A stretch of DNA of 64,000 nucleotides, taken from positions 4,527,992 through 4,591,991 of the forward strand of contig OZ022261.1 of the NCBI GenBank assembly GCA_963978905.1. Direction: 5' to 3'. The position numbers were made by a program, and so were the translations under genes. The stretch comes from Trichostrongylus colubriformis (taxonomy: Eukaryota; Nematoda; Chromadorea; Rhabditida; Trichostrongylidae). Below, piece by piece: positions 20,761 to 32,300 of this stretch. Each line of letters begins with the position of its first letter. Within the stretch, counting starts at the first letter, position 1. The notes under the pieces were generated by a model, which was not told the origin of the DNA, ran no database searches, and worked only from the letters and a program-made list of their open reading frames with translations.

Positions 20761-21524
20761 AGTACTAGGTTGAGCAGCAAGTGACAATGTGCAATCAACT
20801 GATTGCCTATAGGCGCGCATTGATCCACTATGCATTATTGCAGCGAGAATACAATGATAGAAAGTGAGCGGCATCGTAATGAATCGATTTCTTCAATTGT
20901 TTCCCATATTTAATCGATTGTGAGTTCCTTTACAGTTTAAGAACCATAACTTAACGTTTCCTCGTTGACCAGCTTTACTTGCACAGCATTCCCCTTCCTC
21001 CATTCGACATATATCAAATAGTCATTTATTTCGACAGTTACCATACTTTCCAATATGATTTATTTTTACTATGCCCGTTGTAATCTCTTCTGTCGAGAGA
21101 AAGCTCAGGCAAAGCAGTAAATCAAGCGAGGTCATTCAGCATGCCAAAGTTTGAGAGAGGTGCGAGAAAGGTGTGAAGTATGTGCGAGATAAAAGTGCTA
21201 ACGAGTATTTTGCACCCGCCTGCAGTCGTGTGAGTCACAACCTCAGTCGTGTGTTGGAAAATTCGTGTCGTGGTATCTAGCGTGCGACACGATGGGTGCG
21301 GACTATAAACGAGTGTTGAGTCCCAACGCTAAGGTTATAGCTTGCACCATCCACAATGGCGAAATCGCATTTGTCGTCGTGCGCCACTCGAGCATGCTTT
21401 TTCTCCGCTCATGGACACCCTATGAATGGTAAGAGACCGTGAGGGAACATAACGTGTGCAAGAGGGACAGGATTTGTGCGCAGCACGACAAATGTGACCG
21501 CGATTTCGCACGGAATTACCGCCC
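20761..21524. other. Noncoding stretch, no feature recognised
   Basis: A 184-codon minus-strand frame (21335-21889) runs through the adjacent GC-rich repeats. It is judged a product of their composition rather than a gene. Confidence 0.4.
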
Positions 21525-21689
21525 CTAAGGCCGTCGTCAGAGTTCACGACTTTACGGCGACGCGGCTCCGCATGTGAAGTTGCGGCATCGAGAAATCTCA
21601 AGGTCGCGAAATAGCGTGGGAAAGTGCGACAGCGCGAAATTGCAGAATCGCGAGGTCTTGCGAGGCCTCCAAACTGCAATCTGTGAAGG
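21525..21689 (+). repeat. Dispersed palindromic repeat, family G
   Basis: Rich in CGCGA words. CTCAAGGTCGCGAAATAGCG followed by AGTGCGACAGCGCGAAATTG and GCAGAATCGCGAGGTC matches the reverse complement of 22705-22880 segment by segment. Noncoding. Confidence 0.5.
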
Positions 21690-21812
21690 TCCCTCGCGAT
21701 ACCAGCCCACTGCATACTGAGCGGAATTCCAACCGACTGCACCAAGTCATGCAGACGGCGCAGCGAGTGCGACGCCGCGAAGCGAGAATTCGACCTATCG
21801 ACCCCCACCCGT
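21690..21812. repeat. Partial foldback MITE, family B, right half
   Basis: Contains GGAATTCCAACCGACTGCAC, then GCGCAGCGAGTGCGACGCCG and the terminal TTCGACCTATCGACCCCCAC, matching the right halves of the copies at 1.7 and 24.1 kb. A matching left terminus was not found; it seems replaced by the family G repeat. Confidence 0.55.
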
Positions 21813-22704
21813 ACTGCGCGAGTACTACGTTTTCGCGTAGAATCAATGTTGTAGTCATGTTCAGGAGGTCGAATTACCGCTGCAGACAAGATTTTGGCCT
21901 AGTTAAGATTTTGGCCGAAATTCGGAAAGATCCATGGGCAAGGGTGGTCATAAAGTGTTTTTTCACTTTCCACATGAAAAACTGTCCTAGTAGAAACATA
22001 GTCGTACAGGTATTTCTCGGTGAACGCCAAAGAAGAGCATCTCGACAAGGGTCAATAGCCTTCCCTTTATTGAATGTGTAGTCATACAACTGCCCAGGGA
22101 TCCTTCAATTTCAGTCAAAATCTCGATTAGGCTAGACCGTCTATCTAGAGGTAGTTTGACGTCCTAAACATGAAAGGAACACATAGGTTCTGCGTGGAAA
22201 CCTCTGGCTCGCTCGATACGAAAGCCTGCACTAACTATGTAATACTTTTGCTCATTTAGAATAACCTTCATGACGTGTTCGCAGAGTCGTTCCCTAAATT
22301 TGGAGAACAGATTTGAGTTCAGCATCTCAGCAACAGCGATGTGCTGCTCATTGAGACTGGCCAGGCCGATACTTAGACCTTCTCTTGCTAGGGTTGCAGT
22401 CGCTTACCTTCCAGTATGGAATACCCAACCTTATTCCATACAAACTCTTGTGCACGGAAAAACATTAACGACTACCGTGTAGAGATTAGCAACATCCTTG
22501 ACTACTCTTGAACCACACACAGCAGAGAAAGCAAGCTCAACAGAAGTTATTCGAACATTTTTTTCGTGGATTGCCCGATATCCTCTTCTTAGCATCAATG
22601 TTTCCTGAAATTTTTTTTGTGGGTGCCATCGCAGTGAGGGGCGGGGGGAGAGGGGGCATTGTAGGATGTACAACAATGTTGAATTTCTAATCATCACTGA
22701 TGTC
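21813..22704. other. Noncoding stretch, no feature recognised
   Basis: Short frames on both strands only; no supported gene. Confidence 0.4.
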
Positions 22705-22880
22705 GCCACCAGACTTCGCGATATCTCGTTTTTCCGACTTTGTGATTCTGCGATTGCGGCGTCGCACTGTTGCATGCGATACTACGACCTTGAGACTGTA
22801 GAAAGCCATACTTTGCGGCGCAGCGCAACACCGCACAATAGCAAAAGCGCAAAATCGCGAGATCTGACGGCGGCCTGACA
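22705..22880 (-). repeat. Palindromic repeat, family G
   Basis: Imperfect palindrome: CACCAGACTTCGCGATATCT near the left corresponds to the reverse complement of AAATCGCGAGATCTGACGGC near the right. Second copy, inverted, at 21525-21689. Confidence 0.55.
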
Positions 22881-23144
22881 ATCTGCACATCCAAGCACAT
22901 ATTTTTACCTAAGCCGGTGAGCGTGAGGAGGAGTATCTCTCCCTTTTCTGAGGCTAAGGCGAAAATAGCGCCGCAGTTAGCTAACTGTTGTGATGGCATC
23001 TTTTCTGATCTAGTAGTGAGTGCGTGTCTTTGATTCGTGAGTTATGCGACCCACTAACTTGAGCAATATCACGTGAAAGCCTTTTACTTATAACTTCACG
23101 ACATGTGGATGGAAAATTTGTTCGAAATTTTGTTTGGGCGATTA

Positions 23145-23313
23145 GGGTGGGGGTCATGAGGTCGAATTTCCGCGCCGCTCGCCGTGGGCGGTCACGCGAT
23201 TTTTTGGCGTATTTCCCCCACCCGGGACCCAAGGGCAATCGTTACAAGGAGTCGTACTGGTGGCGCCGCGAGTGCACCGCCGCGAACGGAAATTCGACCT
23301 CTGACCCCCACCC
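23145..23313. mobile_element. Foldback MITE, family B, perfect 9-bp duplication
   Basis: 169 bp starting GGGTGGGGGTCATGAGGTCG and ending CGACCTCTGACCCCCACCC. It is flanked on both sides by GGGCGATTA (23136-23144 and 23314-23322). A 9-bp duplication with GGG..CCC termini points to a Mutator-like (MULE) source transposase; no such gene is in the window. Confidence 0.85.
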
Positions 23314-23374
23314 GGGCGATTAGGGGCTTCCGATGAACTCTTTCTTAAGATACCAGTAATGCTCATCCTTGCAG

Positions 23375-26300
23375 GTAAAATATGGAGAGCGTCAATACTA
23401 ACTATGAAATCCCGAAAAATATTGATGACATTGCTGCGGAAAGTGCGGGATATACCGACGATACAGGTAAACACTTAGTTTTCATACTTCTTCGATATCA
23501 GTGTGTCAGTTTGATGATTCATGGTTCGGTCAGGTGAATTCCTAACTTCCCGTTCACTGGTTTTACTAAGTCGTCAACATATAGTACCAACCTTACAGAA
23601 ACGAAAATTCAGCAAATGCAATTGTGCTGCAGTAACCCATCCGCGAAGCTCTGCGGACCATACCACACATCCGGCGTTTTTTTTTTGAGCTATTGCCAAC
23701 GTAATCATCATCTTCATGGTTGAGCGAGCTGTTTAAAGTTGAAGAACGAAGTGGTCGAAGAGTCTCACCACTCATACAAAGAAAAGCAGTGAGATTACAG
23801 TGCGTACGTAGTTCAGTCGAAGCAATCTTCGTAACCTGAACTACACAGTCGTTGCGATAACCCACTGTTACTGAACTGCGGTGAATTTGGTTGGCGCCAC
23901 TCCACTGTGGGTAGGGTTGATTGGTCGAATTTACGCGCGACCGCCCGCGGCGAGTGCGAGCTGTTGGTAGTATTATCCGTTGAAACAGCAACAACCACTA
24001 CATATAAGAACTTCCGAAGCTTCCAACCTGCAATCTTTGAAGGTCCCTCTTGATACCAGCTCACTGCGGAATTCCAATCAACTGCAGCAAGTCGTGGTGA
24101 CGGCGCCGCGAGTGCGACCCCGCGTAGCGAAAATTCGACCAGTCGACCCCCAACTCTATACTGTGGTTGCGTCCGGCGCACTTTGGCCTCGGTTTTTAGC
24201 CTGAGCCTTAGTTTAGGGGAAACCCTTACCCCTCAAGCGAGGCTTCGGTAAAAATATAACCTTGAGTATGATGACCATTGTAGAACGGTTCCGAGTGTTT
24301 CCAAATACATTTGCACCGAGATCACTAATTACATGAAGAATTGAAATGATTCTTCGAATTCTTGAGTTGGGAGTACTCATTTTTGCTGTTGTCGCTCTCC
24401 TAATACCGCCGTACAATCATCAGTTTTTACACTCATATGTATATCTTCACCTAATCCTCAAATGATAGAGAAAGAAGTCCTGCCAAAGCGAGGCTTGGGC
24501 AAAAATAGGGTGCTTATGTGTCGTGGCACCATGTTGACGCAACAAGTTTATTTATTTATTTATTTATTTATTGGAGACGTAAACAAAAGTTCACGTAAAG
24601 ATTACAACCGTGCCTAAGTCTTCAAAGAAATGCGTGATTCCCAACAACATAAAAAAAAAACAACAAACAAAATGATACGAAAATATAATCATGCAAAGTA
24701 GCAATGAACCAAGGTAGGAAGAGGAAGATGAACATTGAAGAAACCGAGAATCAAGATCCGAGATCCCCCTGATGTATCTACATTTTTGTGACCAGCCTTT
24801 TGAATTGAGCCAATGACAATCCGAATACATTTTGCCGAACGAGTTTATTGAAAAGTGATAGGGCTCTGATCGCAAAACTTTTGCGTCTGACCTGTGTCCT
24901 TGAAACCGGCATCCTTAGTTTAACATTCCCACTCCTAGTATTGGATCTAATAACTTCAAAAAATTTTGGAGAGGTAACATTTACTCTACCGGTCAACATT
25001 TTGAAAACCATCATCATGTCACTAATTATATGCCGAAAAGCCAAACTTTTGAGTCCCAATTGTATACTTCCTTCCTTACGGTTTGGGATGAACTGGTAAC
25101 TAACTCCAGTGGAACGCATCACTAGTTTACGAGTGAAGTTGTTTTGAACGTTTTCGAGCATTCCGATATCCTTCTTTTTATATGGTGAAAAGACAATAGC
25201 TCCGCTCTCTAGTATTACTTACTTAGATTACTTAGGCGACCCGTTCCTCAGCAAACGATTGACTTTGCGCGGGTCCCAACTTCTATTCCATTTGTAACGA
25301 TCTTGCGCCACAGTCGTCCAATGGGCAATCAGCTGTAATGACGCTGGATCAACGACATTGTTTCTGAGTGCGATCGAGTCGGACCATCGTGTGGGCGGTC
25401 GGCCGCGTGGGCGCTTGAGGTCTCTCGGGTACCAACGAATCGTGGCAGAGCTCCATCGGCCATCGGTGCGCCGCATCAGATGCCCTGCGTAGCGATGTTT
25501 TGATTCGTCGGCGTATGCAAGCACATCCTTCACCCTAGACATGGCTCTGATGTCAGAGTTGTGCAGGCCAAGCTCCCGTTGCCGGGTAAGCGTGAACCCC
25601 AGCAGCCGCCGTTCGAGCGAAGCCTGTGTCGTTTTCAACTGTTTTTCCATCGACGCCGTCAGTGTCCAGGTCTCGCATCCGTAACACAGTGCCGGCAGTA
25701 CAGTTGAATTGAACAGCTCGGCTCGAAGTTTGATGTCCTTGATGTCGTCGATCACACTCTTGATGCAATTGAATGCACACCAACCTGCCTTGCGACGTCT
25801 CTGGATCTCCGGCTTGAGATCGTTTCTCATATTGAGAGACCGGCCCAGATACACATATTCCGCTACCTCCTCGAGTGCATTCCCGTTGAGGCGCACTGAG
25901 CCTGGTGGAGCGAAAGTGTTCTTCATTACCTTCGTCTTTGAGACGTTGATAGCGAGCCCCGCCTTGGCTCCCTCGCGGTTGAGACTGCTTAGCATTTCCG
26001 ATGCGTCCTTCATCGTATGCGTGATCAGCACCAGGTCGTCCGCGAACCGGAGATGGTTCAACTGCCTTCCGTCTATGTTGATACCAAAATTGGTCCACTC
26101 ACATCGACGTATGGCGGACTCTAAACACGCCGAAAACAGGTTTGGTGAGACCGGATCTCCTTGCCGGACCCCCTTTTCGATTTTCACCTCGAGATCGTTT
26201 GCAAAAGGTCGAATGGTTGTTGTACAGCCAGTATAGCACCGTTGTAGAGCACATATATACCGTCTTTCCACTCCCTGTTCCTCCAGCGATTTCCATACAT

Positions 26301-29300
26301 AGGCTGGTTCCACAGAATCACCAGCCTTCTTATAGTCGATAAATGTGAAGACGAGAGGCATTTGATGTTCACGAGCTACCTCTATCAAGCGGCAACACGT
26401 GGTGATATGGTCCAGGGTGCTGAATGTTCGACGAAACCCTGCCTGCTCGACCGGTTGTGCCTCATCTAAAGTCCTTCGCACTCGGCTCAGGATACAGCGT
26501 GTGAACACTTTATATAGCACTGGCAGTAGAGTGATAGGGCGGTAATTAGACAAGTCTTCCTTGTCCCCTTTCTTAAACAGCAGAACTGTTTTTGATCGCT
26601 TCCAAGCTGCTGGTACCTCGCACTCCGTTAGATAGCGCGTGAATCTCGCTGCTAATGCTGTGTATAGCGGCGTACCGCAGGCTCGTAAGAGTTCTACTGT
26701 GATTCCATCACTGCCAGGCGACTTTCCTAGAGGCATACTATCGATTGCATGGCGCACTTCAGAAGACAGGATAGGCAGAACGTCCTCTCCAATATCCGAA
26801 CTTGCCGGAGCGGATGCATGGCTTGATTTGTAAAGATCGGAGTAAAATCCGACAACCAGCCTTTCAATTTCCGGCCTCGACGAAGTGCGGGTGCCATCGG
26901 GACCCTTCAAGCACGGAATCCTTAGATGGTACTCAGCCAAGCTTCTTGTAGCCCTCCTTAGACTGCTTTTCTTCTCGGCTGCCCTCAGCAGCCTGGTACG
27001 GGTGTAGTTAGTATGATCTTCGATGACTTTTTCCCTGCACAGCCTGTTAAGGATCGTGTACTCCACATGATTAGCGCTGCGATCCATTTGTCTCCGCTTC
27101 TCTAGCAGAGCCCGTGTAGGCGAGGAGATGCGACACCCGTTGTGAGTGAGAGCATTATGACGACAGCGATTCCTTATTCCATTTATTGTGTTCACCAGCG
27201 ATTCGTAGTCGTCGTCGAGATCCTCTTGCATCGCGAAGCTTTCTTCCATTGCCATCACGCTTGCGGCAGCTACATCGAGAACTGTTCTAGGTGGTCTTCT
27301 GGACAAGACGCGAGCAAGGCGTGTACGCCCGCGATCGAAGTGGAATCGAGCTCTCAACAGGCGATGATCGCTGCCAGTGTTGAACGAAGGAACAACGGCC
27401 ACGTCTGTCATTGCTTTGCGATTGCAAAGGATGTGGTCCAGCTCATGGAGGTGCTGTCCGTTCGGCGAGATATGCGTCCACCTCTTATGTTGTGCTTTGC
27501 AGAATAGGCTGTTTCCGTGGTAGAAATGGAAGGTTTCGCAGAAATTTGCCAGCCTCTGCCCAGCTTCGTTTCTTTCTTCGCCTGAGTGGGGACCGACAAA
27601 GATCTTACCAGCTTCCCGTGATCCTACTCCTGCATTGAAGTCACCACTGATGATGACATACGGGCACTTTGTCGACCTTGCAAGGTCGGCAAGTTCTTCG
27701 TAGAATTCCTCGTGCTCCATATCTTCTTTATCGGCAGTCGGTGAATACACTTGTATTATGGCTAAACTGGTATCCTTTGAAAGAGAGGCGGTCAGCACCG
27801 CTAGTCGGTGTCCGTGGAACGTGACGTTAGTGACATATTTGGCGAATCGCGGTGCCACGATGAAACCGACCCCTCCAGATGTTGTACCAGATTTTCGTGC
27901 ACCAAGGTACACATCTGTTCCATCCGTCCAAGTGCACGACATAGGTTCCTTCCTCTTCGTCTCACTGAGTCCGATAATATCGTAGTTAATCCGTTTAGCT
28001 TCATCAATAAGTGCCGAAAGCTGAGCGACCGAACTGATGCTGCGACAATTGTATGTGCAAGCGATCAGATGGCTCGCTCTAGTCCGTTTTCTGTGGTAGC
28101 CTACGGCCCTGAGATTTCTTCGCCTCTGGCTGTTTGCATATCCAGCGCTACCGGACTGGGCAAGGACAGCCTGCAGGGGACTAAGGCGATGGGTAGAAGT
28201 GGTTTGAGCAACTTGTGTCCCACAGGATAGCCTCGCCGGGGCGTTCCTGTCGCTCAAGGAAGCGGCCGTACTACCATGAGCTTGGGCAATTTGGGTTCTT
28301 TGGTCGTGAAGGCCAGTATGGGGTTCCGGCCCAACCCTACCCAGTAGGTATTCCAGCCTTCGCTACAAGCTCGTACACCACGACAAGGTAGAACCCATGT
28401 ACAAGGCTCTCGAGTATAGGTCGGACATATGTCTTATAAGCTTGCAGAAGTACGTGTGAGTCCTTGGTACGAAGCGCTTTGAACAAATTGTAGATTCTGT
28501 GATTAGCTCTAGAGATGATAGATTTATAATGCATATCGAAATCCAGCTTGTCATTAAAAAGGAAATCGAGGTCTCTAACACTATTAACCTTGATCAACTC
28601 TATACCGTTAATGCTGAGCTGAATTCCGAATGCTTACCAATTTGAAAAAACAAAGTTTTCTCTGGAGCAAGAGGCAACTCCCAGAGGTCAGACCATTCTT
28701 CCATATACTGAATAGCAGATTGAAGAGCGGCTACATCTTCTGCATCTCGTATTGTTTCGTATATCTTTATGTCATCAGCATACATCTGGCATGAAACCAC
28801 AAACCTTGTGAACACCTCAGGCAGATCAAACGTGTATACGAGAAAGAATAAAGGAGAGAGTCCTCCTTGAGGGACCCCACTCAAAGCTCAAAAAGCCGAA
28901 GAGAATTCGTTCCCAATGCGAAACTGGTACTGCCGACAGGAAAAACGACAGGAAAAACGGAAAAAGCTCAAAAAACTTGCATGACAGGAAAAACGGGTGC
29001 AGGTCTCTCATAGGTATTGGATTGGCTGGCTGTGAATGATTTCTGGAAGAGACTCCCTAGGAGTTCAGCTTTATCTTTATTACTGGAAAACCGTCTCCCA
29101 GTGATGTCAACCAACGTAGGAATTTGGCTTTGTATCTTTTATGCGAGAGCTGATGAACGTGTATAGCTTGGAGGAGTTCCTACAATCGATAACCTTTTCT
29201 CCAAGTAGACATGGTATTTATAGATGCACTTTTCGACTTTGGCATTGAATTTCTTGAGGGCATCCCATTCACTACCTATACCGCTGGATGTAACAAGCTT

Positions 29301-32300
29301 CCACATCATGTCACGGCGGCGAACCATCGTTTGGAGATAACTAGGCAAACTAAATGCACCTTCGATTTTTCTGACTGGGACAAATTGAACGATGGTATGG
29401 TAAAGAACGTTAATGAAAATCTCTTACATCTCATTCACTGTTGAAACGGTACTAAAAGATCCTAACCAATCTATACAAGATCCTGTATTGCATAGATGAT
29501 TTACGATGGTAGCATAATCTGTAGCATGAAAGTCATATTTCCAAGAGATATCTGAAGCTAGCTTTGCAAAATTTAACCGAAAATCAAGAGCATTATGATC
29601 ACTATTGCCGATGGGTGGTATGACTTTGACATTACATACAAGTCCTTCAACATTGCTAAAAATAAGGTCTAGAAAGGAGTTGCCTCCTCCTTTTGTCAGA
29701 CTAAAATTTGGGGTGGGACATCCCAAATTTTAGTCTGACAAAAACACCTTTCAATTTCGCAACACGCGGCTTCCACTGTTTGACTCCTTTCATACGATAA
29801 TCTTAAAATACTTTACCTAAGAGGGTTTTGTGGACAATTCAGCACTTTTTCATCATTGGGAAAATTTTTCTTTTTATCGGGAGCATGTGGACACTTGATA
29901 AAATACAGGCACATCGCCGAGATTGAAAAACACTGTGTCTTCCGGGGTTCCAAACAGCTCGAACAACTTGTTCGAAGTGCTCTGAACCAGATTTTGCATA
30001 GTTGCTTCTTCGATGGTGTCTCAGGAATTGACGGTCCAGCATTGTTTGTTGTTTTAGTAGCATCGCTGAACCACACTCCTCATGAGTTTTCAGGTTCATT
30101 GCAGTCAGAAGCCAGGCTGAAAAATCCATCGCTTCGACTTTATTGCGTTGAAGCCAGATCTCGTTGAATGTAAGACGTGGAGCGGCTTTGCCCTGCTGGA
30201 AGATGTGTGTCTGGCTCCGTGTCCCTTTCAGAAACGGTGACAAATGGGAGCAAAGCACTTCTCGCTACACCTAAAGGTTTACGCTGCACGAAGGGAGTGC
30301 AAGCTGTAACTTTCCGCTGCCTTTGAAGCCACCCTATACATCAACGAGCCACCTTCTAAGTTTCGCAAACTACAGGCTTTTGAAAATTTCTAGGTTTGCA
30401 ACAAACAGCTCTTCTTGCACGTTTTCTTTTGCGGTGGTCTTCAATGACAAAAAAAGTTCAATCTTGACTGATCAGATGGATTTCGTGGCTGACAGAAGTA
30501 CCTACGCCATGACCCCCCCTAGCAGGAAAAAGAACTTCGGAGGAAGTTTGGCGTGGCTTCGGAAGCAGCGGAAACTTACATCTTATACTCCCTCCGTGCC
30601 ACGTAGACCTTTAGCAGTAGCGGGAAGTGCTTTACTACCATTGGCCACTGTTTCTGAAAGGGAGGCGGCGCCGGACAAACATCGTCCAGCATGACAACGC
30701 CGGAGCCCACGCCTCACATTCAACTAAAATATGGCTTCAATGCGATAAAGTCGAAACGATGGATTAGCTAGCCTGTCTTCTGAGCGCAATGCACCTGGAA
30801 GCCCAGGCGGAGTTGTTGTTCAGCGATGCTACTAAAACAACAAACAATGCTGGACCTGCGCTGAACTGATGGATGCGGTTGCGATTGTCTGGAACAGCAT
30901 CGATGAAGCACCTGTGCAAAACCTGGTTGAACATTTCGAACGAGATGTTCGAGCTGATTCGAAACTCAGGAAGACCCTGTGTTTTTCAGTCCCGGCGATG
31001 TGCCTGTTTTTTATTGTCTACACCTTTTGATACAGAGAGAAATTTTACGAATTATAAAAATTCGACAAATCGTCCATAAAACGCTCTCAGGTAAAGTATT
31101 CCGAGGTTATCGCGTGCAAGGAATAGAACAATGAAAACCGCTTTGCGAAACTGAACGGGGTTTTGTGGACCAGGATTGATGTGTCATACTTCGGTACGCA
31201 CGCCTTTTTACGCTTACACTACCGAGAGTGGGACCGTAGACCCACAGACGTTGACGTACCAGCGCGTGTCATATTCGTGTTGGAGTAACTAAATAACCTC
31301 TACATCGTCGGTTGAGAACGGAATTGGTTGGATAATCCGTGGCCCCAAACAAGTCCCAGTTAGTGCTAAAGAGCGGCGACGTTGGAACTTTTATGTCACA
31401 TTCGTGATCAGGACCTTTAATTAGTGCTGCAGTGTTTAGAGAGAGAATTTTCGCGTCTCCTTCGGAGAAAACCTCGCATCGAAAATAGCGCTAAACTCAG
31501 AACTTGAATACGGCAGTCACTTGCTCGGAATCGACTGGCTCCAATGCATTTTGTGACATAATTGTGTTTGAAATTTGCTGCAAATGAATCACGGCGGCCG
31601 TAGTTAATTGTCTGGATTCATGCTCTCACAAAAGGTAAGATGCTTCTCACATCGGTCACTTCTCACACGGCTTTGTTCGCTCAAAATATCTCATCTCGAT
31701 GTGAAACTTTCGATATTTCAGTCTTTCTCGAGGACCCCGAGACGGGCTATAACAGCAGCACCTCTTCACACAAAAATTTTGTCGACACGGATGAAGTGGA
31801 GTTCGCCGAAACCGCACAGGTATTACCATCCTCATCTGACAAGTTTATCTACACAATCATTTGGTGATGCACGTGAACCTATGATTGCAGGAGAGATGTG
31901 AAACTTTGGGCTGATAAAATGCTAAGGGAACAGCCCTTTGTAGACAAGTACTCAATATGCCCCTTTACTCGCTTTCCTCTTTTTTCTTAAAGACACGACT
32001 AGGGGTAGTGTAGTCGATTGTGTCATAATTGTGAAATGAATGTTGAGTTGCTCAGTAATACAGCAAAGGAGAAACTCCCTATTCACCCCCTCTGCACCTC
32101 CAGCCGATGGGAAGTAGGTGCAAACGACGAAGGGGTAAACTACTGAGGTCTGAACGTCCTCGCAGCAAGTCGCCCAGCAGATACGAGGCACAGTAGCGAT
32201 ATTGCGATAGAGCATGTCTTCTCAGTTCCCCGTTATTCGTAATGTCTTAGAAAGTCATACGGAAGCCCATGATTCGTAGTTGCTCGGCGCTTCGAGGTTT

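Larger units (their letters stand above)
24546..29690 (-). mobile_element. CR1-like non-LTR retrotransposon remnant, split by an RTE
   Basis: Minus-strand remnant in two blocks, 29690-28406 and 25214-24546, separated by the RTE insertion. Block 1 keeps the end of the endonuclease (FLDLIFSN, then GNSDHNALDF, about 29.7-29.4 kb), the linker (29348-29139) and the RT from motif B (SGVPQGGLSPLFF, YADDIKIY; 28884-28600) to the thumb (28597-28420, TYVRPILE). Block 2 resumes with VFSPYKKKDIGMLENVQNNF and runs to the C terminus at 24778, then an (AATA)n tail. Frameshifts, a low-complexity insertion near 28.95 kb and loss of the N-terminal RT motifs make it dead. It lies antisense in intron 1 of the host gene. 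Confidence 0.85.

Noticed and set aside
21335..21889. 184-codon minus-strand frame
   Set aside because: It spans two unrelated dispersed repeats and has no domain.
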